This document shows, one piece after another, positions 27,688-36,943 of a DNA stretch of 64,000 nucleotides (position 1 is its first letter; every line of letters begins with the position of its first letter). The translations under genes were made by a program, and so were the position numbers. The notes under the pieces were generated by a model. The model was not told the DNA's origin. It ran no database searches and saw only the letters and a program-made list of their open reading frames with translations. Origin of the DNA: Pseudooctadecabacter jejudonensis. GTDB lineage: Bacteria; Pseudomonadota; Alphaproteobacteria; Rhodobacterales; Rhodobacteraceae. Where the stretch lies: assembly GCF_900172275.1 (NCBI RefSeq), contig NZ_FWFT01000001.1, positions 930,001-994,000 of the forward strand, given 5' to 3'.

Positions 27688-27763
27688 GGATCGGAGGGCC
27701 AAAGGCCCTCCGATCCGCTGGGGCGCTGCCCCAGACCCCGGCATATTTGCGAAACAGCGAAAC
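27688..27763 (+). repeat. Perfect GATCGG hairpin, GC hairpin and family C box
   Basis: GGATCGGAGGGCC-AAA-GGCCCTCCGATCC is a perfect 13-bp hairpin (27688-27716), followed by CTGGGGC-GCT-GCCCCAG (27718-27734) and GCATATTTGCGAAACAGCGA (27741-27760, continuing AAC). It fills the 150-bp gap between ymdB and the cyclo-ligase gene. The same box and a hairpin with GGATCGG core recur at 38003-38134. Confidence 0.8.
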
Positions 27764-27786
27764 AGTCCGGAGGACAATTTGAGAGG

Positions 27787-28344
27787 TCATGGTTCGATGA
27801 CGCCTTGTTCGGTGACGATCAGATCCAGCGGCTGATCGGTGGGCTCCAGCGGCAGATCCTCCATTTCCTGTGTGGCATAGGCAAAGCCAATGGCCAATGT
27901 AGGTTTCACGGCGCGCAGACCTTCGAGGGTGCGATCATAAAAGCCGCCGCCATAGCCCAAACGCCCGCCTTCGCGGGAGAACGCCACAAGGGGCACGATG
28001 ACAATCTCAGGTGTGATCCAGTCGCCCTCCTTTGGGATCTGTGCGCCAAATGCGCCTGGGATCATGGCGCAGCCAGGGGTCCAGGCGCGGAACGTCAAAG
28101 GGGTTGCGGCCGCCTCGATCACCGGCAGGCCCACAGGGCCGTGGGCGGCGGCCTCTTCCATGGCGGGGGTCGGGTCAATTTCTGTGCGCATCTGCGCATA
28201 CCCCGCCAGTGGTACGCCGCGGTAGCCTGCCAGCACGGCCGACAGGTGGCCCGCGTGGCCCTGCCCCTTGGCATGGGCCGCCTTACGGGCCGCGAAGGCC
28301 GCTTTGCGCGCGGCGTCTTTTCGGTCGGACAATGTCTGCGTCAT
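27787..28344 (-). CDS. 5-formyltetrahydrofolate cyclo-ligase
   Basis: 185 residues, converting 5-formyl-THF to 5,10-methenyl-THF with ATP. Family motifs: RKAAFAARKAA at the N-terminus, VPLVAFSREGGRLGYGGGFYDRTL (the GGRLGYGGGFYDR signature) and AIGFAYATQE. The start overlaps the mgtE stop by ATGA. In many bacteria this gene neighbours ssrS; here the 6S-like RNA is instead at 2468. Confidence 0.94.
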   Translation of the reverse strand: MTQTLSDRKDAARKAAFAARKAAHAKGQGHAGHLSAVLAGYRGVPLAGYAQMRTEIDPTPAMEEAAAHGPVGLPVIEAAATPLTFRAWTPGCAMIPGAFGAQIPKEGDWITPEIVIVPLVAFSREGGRLGYGGGFYDRTLEGLRAVKPTLAIGFAYATQEMEDLPLEPTDQPLDLIVTEQGVIEP

Positions 28345-29717
28345 AGCAGCATCACCGCAGCCAACCCCAGGAATGCGAAAAAGCCCACCACATCCGTGAC
28401 AGTCGTCACAAACGCACCCGACGCAAGCGCGGGGTCAATCCCGACCTTTTCGAGCAACACTGGGATCGCGGTGCCCGCAAGCCCCGCAACCACCAGATTG
28501 ATCACCATAGCCAGCGCGATCACCACGCCCAACATTGGCTCACCAAACCAGATATATCCCACGATCCCCATGATAACGGCAAAGGCCACGCCGTTCACGA
28601 GGCCCACCAAGACTTCCCGCCTGATCACCCGCCAGACGTTGGCGCCTGTCAGGTCTTTCGTCGCCATAGACCGCACCGCCACCGTGAGCGATTGCGTGCC
28701 CGCGTTGCCCCCCATGGATGCCACAATCGGCATCAGCACGGCCAGCGCCACCAGCCCTGCAATGGTCTCTTCGAACAGGGAAATGATCATGGAGGCCAGA
28801 ATGGCCGTGACCAGGTTCACAGCCAACCACGGAAAGCGGCGTTTGGTGGTGGCGATGACCTTGTCTGTCAGGCTCGATTCCCCGTCCACACCGGCCAGAC
28901 GCAGGATGTCTTCTTCGTGTTCCTCGTCCAGCACGATCATCGCGTCGTCGATTGTGATGACCCCCACAAGGCGGTCGTCTTCATCGACCACAGGGGCCGA
29001 GATCAGGTGATACTGATTGAACGCATAGGCCACGTCCTCTTCGTCCTGATCGACGCGGAACGTCCGAAACGACGGCTCCAGCAATTCGGTCAGATGGATG
29101 GCACGGGGTGTGCCCAACAGGCGCCCCAGCGTCACATAACCCACGGGTTTCATGCGCGGATCCACCAAGATCAGGTGGTAAAACTGTTCCGGCAGATCGT
29201 CCGAGGCGCGCAGATAATCAATCGCCTCCCCCACCGTCCAGTGGGACGGGGCGCGCACGACCTCCATCTGCATCAGCCGGCCTGCGGATTCCTCTGGGTA
29301 GGCCAGCGCCTTTTCCACCGCCATACGGTCCACGTCGCCCAGCGCATCCAGAACCTGTTCTTGCTGGTCGTCACCCAGATCCTCCACCAGATCGACGACA
29401 TCGTCACTTTCCAGATCGCGGATGGCCTCGGCCAATTCACGCGGACCGAGGGCATCGATGACCTCTTCGCGCAGGTCATCGCCCAGCTCTGACAGGATGT
29501 CGCCATCCATCCCGCCTTTCCACAGGGCCAACAGCGAAGCGCGGCCCCGTTCGTCGATCTGTTCCAAAAGGTCAGCGATATCAGCGGGATGCAGCGGATC
29601 CAGCAGCGCATCCAGCTGCGACTTGTCCCCTGCTGCAACCGCATCCACCACCTGAGCCACCAGGTTGCGCGGCAAGCCCTCATCGTCGTCAAGAAGTGTG
29701 TCAGCGGCGTTAGACAT
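28341..29717 (-). CDS. mgtE: magnesium transporter MgtE
   Basis: 458 residues from MSNAADTLLDDDEG; an ATG 14 codons upstream is less likely. N-terminal helical superhelix (~30-130), two CBS domains (~135-265, PVVDEDDRLVGVITIDDAMIV), then five membrane helices with ASMGGNAGTQSLTVAVRSMA, the conserved pore segment. Acidic CBS/N domains sense cytosolic Mg2+. It is translationally coupled to the folate cyclo-ligase and divergent from guaD. Confidence 0.95.
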   Translation of the reverse strand: MSNAADTLLDDDEGLPRNLVAQVVDAVAAGDKSQLDALLDPLHPADIADLLEQIDERGRASLLALWKGGMDGDILSELGDDLREEVIDALGPRELAEAIRDLESDDVVDLVEDLGDDQQEQVLDALGDVDRMAVEKALAYPEESAGRLMQMEVVRAPSHWTVGEAIDYLRASDDLPEQFYHLILVDPRMKPVGYVTLGRLLGTPRAIHLTELLEPSFRTFRVDQDEEDVAYAFNQYHLISAPVVDEDDRLVGVITIDDAMIVLDEEHEEDILRLAGVDGESSLTDKVIATTKRRFPWLAVNLVTAILASMIISLFEETIAGLVALAVLMPIVASMGGNAGTQSLTVAVRSMATKDLTGANVWRVIRREVLVGLVNGVAFAVIMGIVGYIWFGEPMLGVVIALAMVINLVVAGLAGTAIPVLLEKVGIDPALASGAFVTTVTDVVGFFAFLGLAAVMLL

Positions 29718-29823
29718 GCGGCATCCTTTCGTTGGGGGCACCTTAGACAACTCCGCCATACCCTCAAGCGTTCAAAATGATTTGCCGATTGTCCACGGCA
29801 AGTCCGCACAGTAGGAAGTCGGC

Positions 29824-31122
29824 ATGAAAGATACGTTGATATTTGGCCAAACCTTGGCGTTTCAGGCCGATCCCTTTCAGACGCCAATCGCGGACGCGGC
29901 ACAGACGACGTCCCATGGCGGCGTCCTGATCCGGGGCGGCAAAATCGCAGCCGTGGGGGACGCCGACACCCTGCGCGCCCAAAACCCCACGGCCCGGATC
30001 ATCGACCATGGCACGCACCTGATCACCGCCGGTTTCGTCGACGCCCATATGCACTATCCGCAGACGGCGATGATCGCGTCCTGGGGCAAGCGGCTGATTG
30101 ACTGGCTCAACACCTATACCTTCCCCGAAGAGGCGCGCTTTGCCGACCCCGCCTATGCCGCAGACATTTCCGCGCGCACGCTTGATCTGGCGCTGGCCCA
30201 TGGCACCACGACCCTCACCAGCTTTTGCACCATCCATCCGGCCAGCGTGACCGCCTTTTTCGATGCGGCAGAGGCCCGCCGCATGGCCGTTGTGGCTGGC
30301 AAAACCTGCATGGATCGCAACGCCCCAGACGACCTGCGCGATACCGCGCAAACCGCCTACGACGACAGCAAAACACTGATTGCGGCCCACCATGGCAAGG
30401 GCCGTGCCACCTATGCAATCACGCCGCGCTTTTCGCCCACCTCCACCCCGGATCAGCTGGCCGCCATGGGGGCGCTTTGGGCCGAACACCCTGAGACGTT
30501 GATGCAAACGCATCTCAGCGAACAGCTGGATGAAATCGACTGGGTGCGCGGCCTTTATCCCACCGCGCGCGATTATCTTGATACCTACGAAGCCCACGGC
30601 CTGCTGGGCGCACGCGGCCTGTACGGCCACGCGATCCACCTTGAGCCACGCGAAATCGACAGACTGGCAGAGGTCGGCGGCGCCGTGGTGCATTGTCCCA
30701 CCTCAAACACCTTCATCGGGTCGGGCCTGTTTGACATGACCGGGCTCAAGGCCCGCCAGATCACCGTCGGGCTGGCCACCGACACCGGTGGTGGGTCGTC
30801 CTTTTCGATGCTGCGCACCATGGCCGCCGCCTATGAAGTCGCCCAACTGCGCGGTCATGCCCTGCACCCGGCCCAGCTGATGTGGCTGGCCACCGAAGGC
30901 TCGGCCCGCGCCCTGCACATGTCCGGTCAGATCGGCAGCCTGACCGTGGGGGCCGCTGCAGACATCGCCGTTCTCGATCTCGCCTCCACCCCCGCGATTG
31001 CCCAGCGCAGCGCCCGCGCCGCGGATCTGTGGGAGGCGCTGTTCCCGACCTTGATGATGGGCGATGACCGCGCCATCGCCCAAACCTACGTGGCCGGACA
31101 GCCCGTCAAACGCCAAGCTTAA
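29824..31122 (+). CDS. guaD: guanine deaminase
   Basis: 432 residues, amidohydrolase superfamily, converting guanine to xanthine. Zinc ligands: DAHMHYPQ (the HxH pair), THLSEQ, GHAIHLEP and TDTGGGSSFSML. SFCTIHPAS and CPTSNTFIGSGLFD match GuaD rather than other deaminases. RBS-like AGGAAG upstream of ATG 29824. Its stop overlaps that of the CAP lipoprotein gene in TTAA. Works in purine salvage with the 8-oxoguanine deaminase nearby. Confidence 0.93.
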   Translation: MKDTLIFGQTLAFQADPFQTPIADAAQTTSHGGVLIRGGKIAAVGDADTLRAQNPTARIIDHGTHLITAGFVDAHMHYPQTAMIASWGKRLIDWLNTYTFPEEARFADPAYAADISARTLDLALAHGTTTLTSFCTIHPASVTAFFDAAEARRMAVVAGKTCMDRNAPDDLRDTAQTAYDDSKTLIAAHHGKGRATYAITPRFSPTSTPDQLAAMGALWAEHPETLMQTHLSEQLDEIDWVRGLYPTARDYLDTYEAHGLLGARGLYGHAIHLEPREIDRLAEVGGAVVHCPTSNTFIGSGLFDMTGLKARQITVGLATDTGGGSSFSMLRTMAAAYEVAQLRGHALHPAQLMWLATEGSARALHMSGQIGSLTVGAAADIAVLDLASTPAIAQRSARAADLWEALFPTLMMGDDRAIAQTYVAGQPVKRQA

Positions 31123-31589
31123 CAGCCGCGTCCCAACACCAGCACCCAATTGTTGGCCGTGCGGCCAATCCCAAATTCTGTGACATCGCTGAGAAGAATA
31201 TTGCGGCGGTGGCCAGACGAAGTCATCCACGCCTCCATCACTTGCGCGGGCGTGCGCTGTCCGCTGGCGATGTTTTCCGCCCGCGCACAGGTATAGCCCG
31301 CCGCCCGTGCACGATCCGAAAAGCTGCTGCCGTTTGATCCTGTGTGGCCAAAGAAATCCTGCGTCTGCATGTCTTGCGCATGGCCTTGCGCCGATGCGCT
31401 CAACCGGCTGTCTTCACGGACAGGCCCACGTCCGTTTTCAGCCCGCGCCGCATTCAGAAGCGACATGAACGATCCCGATGGCTGCACAGCAACAGGCGTG
31501 CCACCGCCTGTCGAGGGGGGCGTCGTCGGTTGCGACGGCGAAGCACACGCCGCCAAAGCGGCCACGGCTGCGATAAGAATGAAACGCAT
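31119..31589 (-). CDS. CAP-domain lipoprotein
   Basis: 156 residues. The signal peptide ends at lipobox LAAC (Cys15), followed by a Thr/Pro/Gly-rich linker (~17-38) and a CAP/SCP domain: LLNAARAENGRGPV, SASAQGHAQDM, GHTGSNGSSFSDRARAAGY, AENIASGQ and GHRRNILLSDVTEFGIG. The CAP histidine-glutamate cavity residues are present. Likely anchored in the outer membrane facing the periplasm. Biological role of bacterial CAP proteins is mostly unknown. Convergent with guaD, stops overlapping. Confidence 0.88.
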   Translation of the reverse strand: MRFILIAAVAALAACASPSQPTTPPSTGGGTPVAVQPSGSFMSLLNAARAENGRGPVREDSRLSASAQGHAQDMQTQDFFGHTGSNGSSFSDRARAAGYTCARAENIASGQRTPAQVMEAWMTSSGHRRNILLSDVTEFGIGRTANNWVLVLGRGC

Positions 31590-31603
31590 GATGTCTCCTG
31601 TTG

Positions 31604-32956
31604 TTAACTCTGCATGGCTTGGACCAATTGCTGTTGGCGTACAATGGTTCCCCTTAAATCAAAGCTAACAACGCGGCCATCCGCCACCACCGGGCGGCCT
31701 TCCACCAAAAGATCGCGCACCTGCGTGGGCCCCGCAAGCAATATGGCCGCCGGATCCCAGGATCCCGCAGATTGCACGCCGGTCACATCCCAAATCGCAA
31801 TATCGCCCCGTTTTCCAGGGGCTATTTGCCCGCAATCATGGCGCCCCAAAACCTCCGCGCCGCCGCGCGTGGCAATCTCCAACGCCTCACGCGCTGACAT
31901 GGCATCCGCCCCCAAGGCCACGCGCTGCAATAACATGGTCTGGCGGGCCTCACCAATCAACGACCCTGCGTCATTGGACGCAGACCCGTCGACCCCAAGC
32001 CCCACAGGCACCCCCGCATCGCGCATCGCGCGCACAGGTGCGATGCCGGACCCAAGGCGACAGTTGGAACACGGGCAATGGGCCACACCGGTTTTGCTTC
32101 GCGCAAAAAGGTCAATCTCCCGTCCATCCAGCTTGACGCAATGGGCATGCCACACATCGTCCCCCGTCCAGCCAAGGTCTTCGGCATATTGACCGGGGCG
32201 GCAGCCAAAGGTCTCCAGCGAATAGGCGATGTCTTCGTCGTTTTCCGCCAAATGCGTGTGCAGCATGACACCTTTGTCACGCGCCAGGGCGGCCGCATCC
32301 CGCATCAGATCACGGCTGACGGAAAACGGCGAACACGGTGCCACACCCACCCGCACCATCGCCCCCTCCGACGGGTCGTTATGGGCGTCGATGACGCGAA
32401 TGCAATCCTCCAGAATATCGGCCTCCCGTTCCACGAGGCTGTCGGGCGGAAGCCCCCCGTCGCTTTCGCCAATGCTCATCGCACCGCGTGTGGGATGGAA
32501 CCGCAATCCCACCTCTTGGGCGGCTGCGATCGTATCATCCAACCGCGCCCCGTTGGGATACAGGTACAGGTGATCCGACGTCAGCGTACAACCCGACAGC
32601 GCAAGCTCCGCCAAGCCGATCTGCGCAGACACAAACATCTCCTCAGGCCCAAACCCCGCCCAGATCGGATAAAGCGTCTTCAGCCACCCAAAGAGCAGCG
32701 CATCCTGCCCCCCGGGCACCGCCCGCGTCAGCGTCTGATACAGATGATGGTGCGTGTTCACCAAACCGGGTGTGACCACACAGCCCCGCGCGTCAATCAC
32801 CCCCCGCGGGCCCTGCGCGGGATACGCCCGCTCAAGGTCCACCCCTACGCCAACAATCACCCCGTCGCGGATCAAAACATCCGCCCCACGCAGCTCTTCG
32901 CGGGCCTCATTCTGCGTCAGAATATAATCCGCGTTCCGGATCAGTGTCTCGGCCAT
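31604..32956 (-). CDS. 8-oxoguanine deaminase (amidohydrolase)
   Basis: 450 residues from MAETLIRNADYIL; an ATG 25 codons upstream was rejected as it lacks family sequence. Metal motifs: VNTHHHLYQTLTRA, HTHLAENDED, WHAHCVKLDG and GVDGSASNDAGS. FGWLKTLYPIW and CPCSNCRLGSGIAPV match the 8-oxoguanine deaminase/TrzN-type clade, which converts 8-oxoguanine to urate. Other substrates (isocytosine, triazines) cannot be excluded. It is close to guaD, suggesting a purine-catabolic locus. Confidence 0.85.
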   Translation of the reverse strand: MAETLIRNADYILTQNEAREELRGADVLIRDGVIVGVGVDLERAYPAQGPRGVIDARGCVVTPGLVNTHHHLYQTLTRAVPGGQDALLFGWLKTLYPIWAGFGPEEMFVSAQIGLAELALSGCTLTSDHLYLYPNGARLDDTIAAAQEVGLRFHPTRGAMSIGESDGGLPPDSLVEREADILEDCIRVIDAHNDPSEGAMVRVGVAPCSPFSVSRDLMRDAAALARDKGVMLHTHLAENDEDIAYSLETFGCRPGQYAEDLGWTGDDVWHAHCVKLDGREIDLFARSKTGVAHCPCSNCRLGSGIAPVRAMRDAGVPVGLGVDGSASNDAGSLIGEARQTMLLQRVALGADAMSAREALEIATRGGAEVLGRHDCGQIAPGKRGDIAIWDVTGVQSAGSWDPAAILLAGPTQVRDLLVEGRPVVADGRVVSFDLRGTIVRQQQLVQAMQS

Positions 32957-33068
32957 ACGCCCGATCTCCTCTTCCCCGTTCGGTCTACAAAAACGTGTCG
33001 CCAGAACGGAAAAAAGGACGCGACAGACCAATCATACGTCACGTCCATTGACGGGCTCAAGCCCCCGC

Positions 33069-33142
33069 TTCTTTGGGTCAAAAATACCTAAAACCGCGCG
33101 CTCTGCGCGCGCGGATCGGATCGGGCGCAGCCCGATCCGATC
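33069..33142 (+). repeat. Family B box with two GC hairpins
   Basis: TTCTTTGGGTCAAAAATACC (33069-33088), then a CGCGCGC-TCT-GCGCGCG hairpin, then GATCGGATCGGGC-GCA-GCCCGATCCGATC, a perfect 13-bp stem (33114-33142) ending two bases before the hisN-like stop. On the minus strand the large hairpin could terminate that gene. The GATCGG core matches hairpins at 27688 and 38003. Confidence 0.8.
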
Positions 33143-33143
33143 G

Positions 33144-33956
33144 CTAATGCCGCGCCAAAATCTCCAAGGCCTGCGCATGGATGGAGGCATTGGCCGCCGC
33201 AATGACCTGCCCCCCCTCATGGGCTGGCCCGCCGCCCCAATTGGTCACGATCCCGCCTGCGGCCTGAACCACGCTGATGGGCGCCTGAATGTCATAGGCG
33301 CTCAGCCCTGCCTCGATCACCAGCTCCACCTGTCCTGCCGCCAAAAGCGCGTAGCCATAACAATCCATGCCATACCGCGTTAGCTTGCAGCCTCGTGCCA
33401 CCGCATGAAACGCCGCCCCCTCCCGTGCTGACCCCACTTCGGGAAATGTCGTCAGGATCGTGGCCTCGGCCAGATCCTCAACCCGTGACGTCGCAAGGCC
33501 CCGCGCGCCCAGCGGCCCCACCATGTCAGCTTGCCCGAAACCGCCCTCAAACCGCTCCCCGATATAAGGCTGATCAATGATGCCATAAACCGGCCCCCGC
33601 GCGTCCCGCAGGGAAATCAACACCCCCCACGTAGGCGTCCCGCTGATAAACCCACGGGTGCCGTCAATCGGGTCCAGCACCCACTGCAACCCACTCGTCC
33701 CGTCCGAGATGCCAAACTCTTCGCCAAAGATCCCATCCAGTGGCCTGCGGTCTGCCAGAACGGCGCGCATGGCCTGCTCTGCGGCGCGGTCCGCCTCCGT
33801 GACCGGATCAAACCCGTCTGCATCCTTGTTGTCTGACGCAAGGCCCATCCGAAACAGCGGCAAAATGACCGCCCGCGCCGCATCGGCCATGGCATGGGCA
33901 CAGGCCCGCACCTCGGCCGCAGACGTGGGATCAAGATCAACTTCACGCAAAGACAT
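33144..33956 (-). CDS. hisN: histidinol-phosphatase-like inositol monophosphatase family protein
   Basis: 270 residues, IMPase fold. Metal-binding motifs GEEFG and DPIDGTRGFISGTPTWG, plus GLSAYDIQAPISVVQAAGG near the C-terminus. ITGTPTWG-like loop and length fit the HisN branch that removes phosphate from L-histidinol phosphate, but inositol phosphatase activity is not excluded. Monocistronic, with a large perfect hairpin immediately after the stop. Confidence 0.82.
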   Translation of the reverse strand: MSLREVDLDPTSAAEVRACAHAMADAARAVILPLFRMGLASDNKDADGFDPVTEADRAAEQAMRAVLADRRPLDGIFGEEFGISDGTSGLQWVLDPIDGTRGFISGTPTWGVLISLRDARGPVYGIIDQPYIGERFEGGFGQADMVGPLGARGLATSRVEDLAEATILTTFPEVGSAREGAAFHAVARGCKLTRYGMDCYGYALLAAGQVELVIEAGLSAYDIQAPISVVQAAGGIVTNWGGGPAHEGGQVIAAANASIHAQALEILARH

Positions 33957-34031
33957 CAGCGCACCTCACAAAGAAACATCGCCCCGCGGTAGCGGGGCGA
34001 TGCCATAGACGTCAAGGTGCGATCGTGGCCG

Positions 34032-34400
34032 TCAGGCAGCGTCGCTCAGCACGCGGGCCAGATCAAACAGGCGGCGGCGCTGGTCTTCAGGGATGGAATA
34101 ATAGCTGCGCAGCAGCTCCAACGCCTCTTTGTCCGTCATGATATCGCTGGGCATGCCGTTCAGGTCCGCAGGCATGCTGTCTTCGTTCAGACCTTCAAAG
34201 AAGAACGCGATATCCACGTTCAGCGCATGGGCGATATCCCACAAACGGGACGCGCTGACGCGGTTCATCCCCGTCTCATATTTCTGGATCTGTTGGAATT
34301 TGATGCCAACCTGCTCAGCGAGCTGTTGTTGCGTGGTTCCGCTGACCCAACGGCGATGGCGAATGCGTTTGCCAACATGTACATCTACTGCGTGTTTCAT
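34032..34400 (-). CDS. XRE-family HTH regulator
   Basis: 122 residues from MKHAVDVHVGKRIRHRRW. HTH at ~20-60 (TQQQLAEQVGIKFQQIQKYETG), then a second helical region with SRLWDIAHALNVDIAFFFEGL, and a C-terminal helix (ELLRSYYSIPEDQRRRLFDLARVL). This size and sequence is a conserved roseobacter regulator type. Target genes unknown. Upstream 34401-34695 (295 bp, divergent from the quinone oxidoreductase) holds no other gene that I can support. Confidence 0.88.
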   Translation of the reverse strand: MKHAVDVHVGKRIRHRRWVSGTTQQQLAEQVGIKFQQIQKYETGMNRVSASRLWDIAHALNVDIAFFFEGLNEDSMPADLNGMPSDIMTDKEALELLRSYYSIPEDQRRRLFDLARVLSDAA

Positions 34401-34695
34401 AAGTGTTCCCAAATCTGCTGTCCTCGCACGTTGCCTGTCTGACCCTGAGTGAAGGGGTCGACAACGGGCGCTATCGGCGATTGGTATTCCGCGCGCTCCA
34501 GCGACACGCAAGGGTTGTAGGACGGGTCCTGTCCTAAAGTGCAGGTCCAAAACACCTTTGCGTCATTTGGAGCGGCGAAAATTTGTGCATCCGACGCGGC
34601 GGCAAACCTGCGATGACCTTGCCAATTCAAATGCCCCCCTGCTATGGCCACCCATATTTTCTCCTTGTCGCCCCTTGCCCAGAAAGCCCTGCCAA

Positions 34696-35652
34696 ATGCG
34701 CGCCTTTACGGTCACAGACCACGCCCAAGCCCCCACCCTGACACAGATTGAGGCCCCAACCCCCGGCCCCGGCGATGTGCTGCTTGAGGTTGAGGCCTGC
34801 GGTCTGAACTTCGCCGATCTGTTGATGGCAAAGGGCACCTACCAAGACACCCCCACCCCGCCCTTTACACTGGGAATGGAGGTGTGCGGCAAAGTCATCG
34901 GCCACGGCGACGGCGTCACAACCCCGCCCCTCGGGGCGCGGGTGGCCGTGTTCGGCGGCCAGGGCGGCCTGGCCGAGGTCGGCACATTTCCCGCAGCCCT
35001 TTGCCGTGTGGTGCCCGATGCCATGTCCGCGGCGCAGGCGGCGGGGTTTCAGGTGGCCTATGGCACGTCCCATCTGGCGCTGACGCGGCGGGCGCGGCTT
35101 CAGGAAGGGGAGACGTTGTTGGTGCTGGGCGCTGCGGGGGGTGTGGGACTGACCGCCGTTGAAATCGGCAAAGCCATGGGCGCGCGGGTCATTGCCGTGG
35201 CGCGCGGGGCCGCCAAGCTCGATATCGCCCGCGCCGCAGGGGCTGATCATGTGCTGGACGCCAGCGCCGACATCACGGCTGAGGTCCGCGCCCTCGGGGG
35301 GGCCGATGTGGTCTATGATCCTGTAGGCGGGGACGCCTTCACCGCCGCCTCCCGTGCGACCAACCGCGAGGGCCGGATCATCGTCATCGGCTTTGCCAGC
35401 GGCGATCTTCCGCAGGTGCGCCCCAATCATCTGTTGGTCAAAAACATCGACCTGATCGGGTTCTATTGGGGCGGCTATCTTCAGTTCAACCCCGCGGCCC
35501 TGACCGACAGCATGGGCGAATTGCTCGATTGGTATGCCGAAGGCCGCCTGAAACCACATGTCAGCCATGTTCTGCCGCTGGATCAGGCCGCCGATGCGTT
35601 GGATCTGTTGCGCAGCCGCAAAAGCACCGGCAAGGTTGTCGTCACCCCCTGA
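34696..35652 (+). CDS. NADPH:quinone oxidoreductase family protein
   Basis: 318 residues from MRAFTVTDHAQAPTL; the open frame upstream lacks family features. MDR fold without structural zinc: CGLNFADLLMAKGTY, PFTLGMEVCGKV, the nucleotide-binding LVLGAAGGVGLTAVEIGKAMGA and VVYDPVGGDAF. It probably reduces quinones or enals with NADPH. Divergent from the XRE regulator, which may control it. Confidence 0.88.
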   Translation: MRAFTVTDHAQAPTLTQIEAPTPGPGDVLLEVEACGLNFADLLMAKGTYQDTPTPPFTLGMEVCGKVIGHGDGVTTPPLGARVAVFGGQGGLAEVGTFPAALCRVVPDAMSAAQAAGFQVAYGTSHLALTRRARLQEGETLLVLGAAGGVGLTAVEIGKAMGARVIAVARGAAKLDIARAAGADHVLDASADITAEVRALGGADVVYDPVGGDAFTAASRATNREGRIIVIGFASGDLPQVRPNHLLVKNIDLIGFYWGGYLQFNPAALTDSMGELLDWYAEGRLKPHVSHVLPLDQAADALDLLRSRKSTGKVVVTP

Positions 35653-35712
35653 TTGCGGTGCGCTGAACGGGCCGGATAAGCGGGCCGAGCCGGACAGGCC
35701 GCGTCGCGCCCC

Positions 35713-36624
35713 CTATGCCGTCCGCCGCCGCCCTCCGTTCATCCTCGCGTTCATCCCCGCACTCATCGCCGCCCATTCCGCCATATAAGACTGACGGATC
35801 AGGTCCTGCAGCGTGCTCTGCACCGCGTCGTCCCTGTTTTGCATATACAGCACGATCTGCGTCGACCCCGGATCGGGCAGGTTTGCCTCAGGGGGCAGAA
35901 CGTCGGTCTGTTCGGGCATGGATCCCTTGATGATCGCGTTCACAGCCAAATCCGCGCTGATCACAGCCTCAACCGCCTTGTCGGCGGCCGATTCAATCAC
36001 CATCGACCAATCCAGATCCGCGTCATCCAGCCGTTTCAGCACGCCAGACCGGAAAATACAGGACGAACAAAACGCCACCGGAAGGGGGCGCTGTTTCCAC
36101 GCAGTGCCCCCCTTGGCCCCCACCCAGACCAACGGCAAGGTCACCAACGCCTCGCCCCCCTCGCCGGGGCTTTCTTCGGTGGTCAGGATGGCGTCCAGCT
36201 CTCCCTTGGCGAATTGGTCGCGCAGGCTGCGGGTCGGCGCGGACATCAGCCTGATCTGCATGCGCGGGAACAATTGCGCAAATTCACGCAGGACCGGCGG
36301 TACGTAAGGGTAGATGATGTCATGGGGCACGCCCAAAAGGATCTCCCCCTCATAGTCTTGTGACGTCAGCCGATGCAGGGCCTCATCGTTCAGCGCCAGC
36401 ATCCGCCGCGCATAACTGAGAAGGTGTTCCCCCTGCGGTGTCACCGCGATCTGGCGGTTGGACCGGTCCAGCAATCCGATGCCCAAGGCCTCCTCCAGCC
36501 GTTTCAACTGCATCGACACCGCCGATTGCGTCAGGTTCAGCACCCCCGCCGCCCGCGTCACACCGCCCGCATCGGCCACCGCCACGAACGACCGCAAGGC
36601 CGTCAAATCCAGATTTCTCGCCAT
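35713..36624 (-). CDS. LysR-family transcriptional regulator
   Basis: 303 residues from MARNLDLTALRSFVAV. N-terminal winged HTH (TRAAGVLNLTQSAVSMQLKRLEEALG), then a periplasmic-binding-like effector domain (~90-290) with a CSSCIFRSG segment. It is divergent from a DUF1127 protein across 115 bp, the usual arrangement for a LysR target, although the common roseobacter pairing may only be synteny. The C-terminus is unusually Met/Arg-rich (MNARMNGGRRRTA). Confidence 0.9.
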   Translation of the reverse strand: MARNLDLTALRSFVAVADAGGVTRAAGVLNLTQSAVSMQLKRLEEALGIGLLDRSNRQIAVTPQGEHLLSYARRMLALNDEALHRLTSQDYEGEILLGVPHDIIYPYVPPVLREFAQLFPRMQIRLMSAPTRSLRDQFAKGELDAILTTEESPGEGGEALVTLPLVWVGAKGGTAWKQRPLPVAFCSSCIFRSGVLKRLDDADLDWSMVIESAADKAVEAVISADLAVNAIIKGSMPEQTDVLPPEANLPDPGSTQIVLYMQNRDDAVQSTLQDLIRQSYMAEWAAMSAGMNARMNGGRRRTA

Positions 36625-36739
36625 ATCACAAATCCTGATACCAAATCCATCAATCATTCATTTCCATTATGTCATGGGATGGTCGATACATCAAGATATC
36701 GAATGCAATCCGCACTGACTATCACGAAAGGAAATACCA

Positions 36740-36943
36740 ATGACCGCCCTGACCTTCGCACGCCCCCGTCCCTCCTCCGCTGGCCGTATGCGGTCTATTG
36801 CCTTGATGATCGCCGTCGTCCACGAACGCCGCGCCCTGCGCCGCCTGACGTCCAGGCAGATGGCAGACATGGGGGTTTCGGCCGCTGATATCGCACGGGA
36901 AATTCAACGCCCGTTTTGGGATTTTCCCACAAATCGCCCATAA
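36740..36943 (+). CDS. DUF1127 (YjiS-like) small protein
   Basis: 67 residues. The C-terminal RRALRRLTSRQMADMGVSAADIAREIQRPFWD is a good DUF1127 match (conserved R-L...L-S-R-x-M-x-D-x-G-x-x-x-x-D-I). Small arginine-rich DUF1127 proteins affect RNA turnover and phosphate or carbon metabolism in Agrobacterium and Rhodobacter. GAAAGG ribosome site upstream. An 8-bp hairpin AAACCGGC/GCCGGTTT at 36995-37017 lies after the gene and may terminate it. Confidence 0.82.
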   Translation: MTALTFARPRPSSAGRMRSIALMIAVVHERRALRRLTSRQMADMGVSAADIAREIQRPFWDFPTNRP

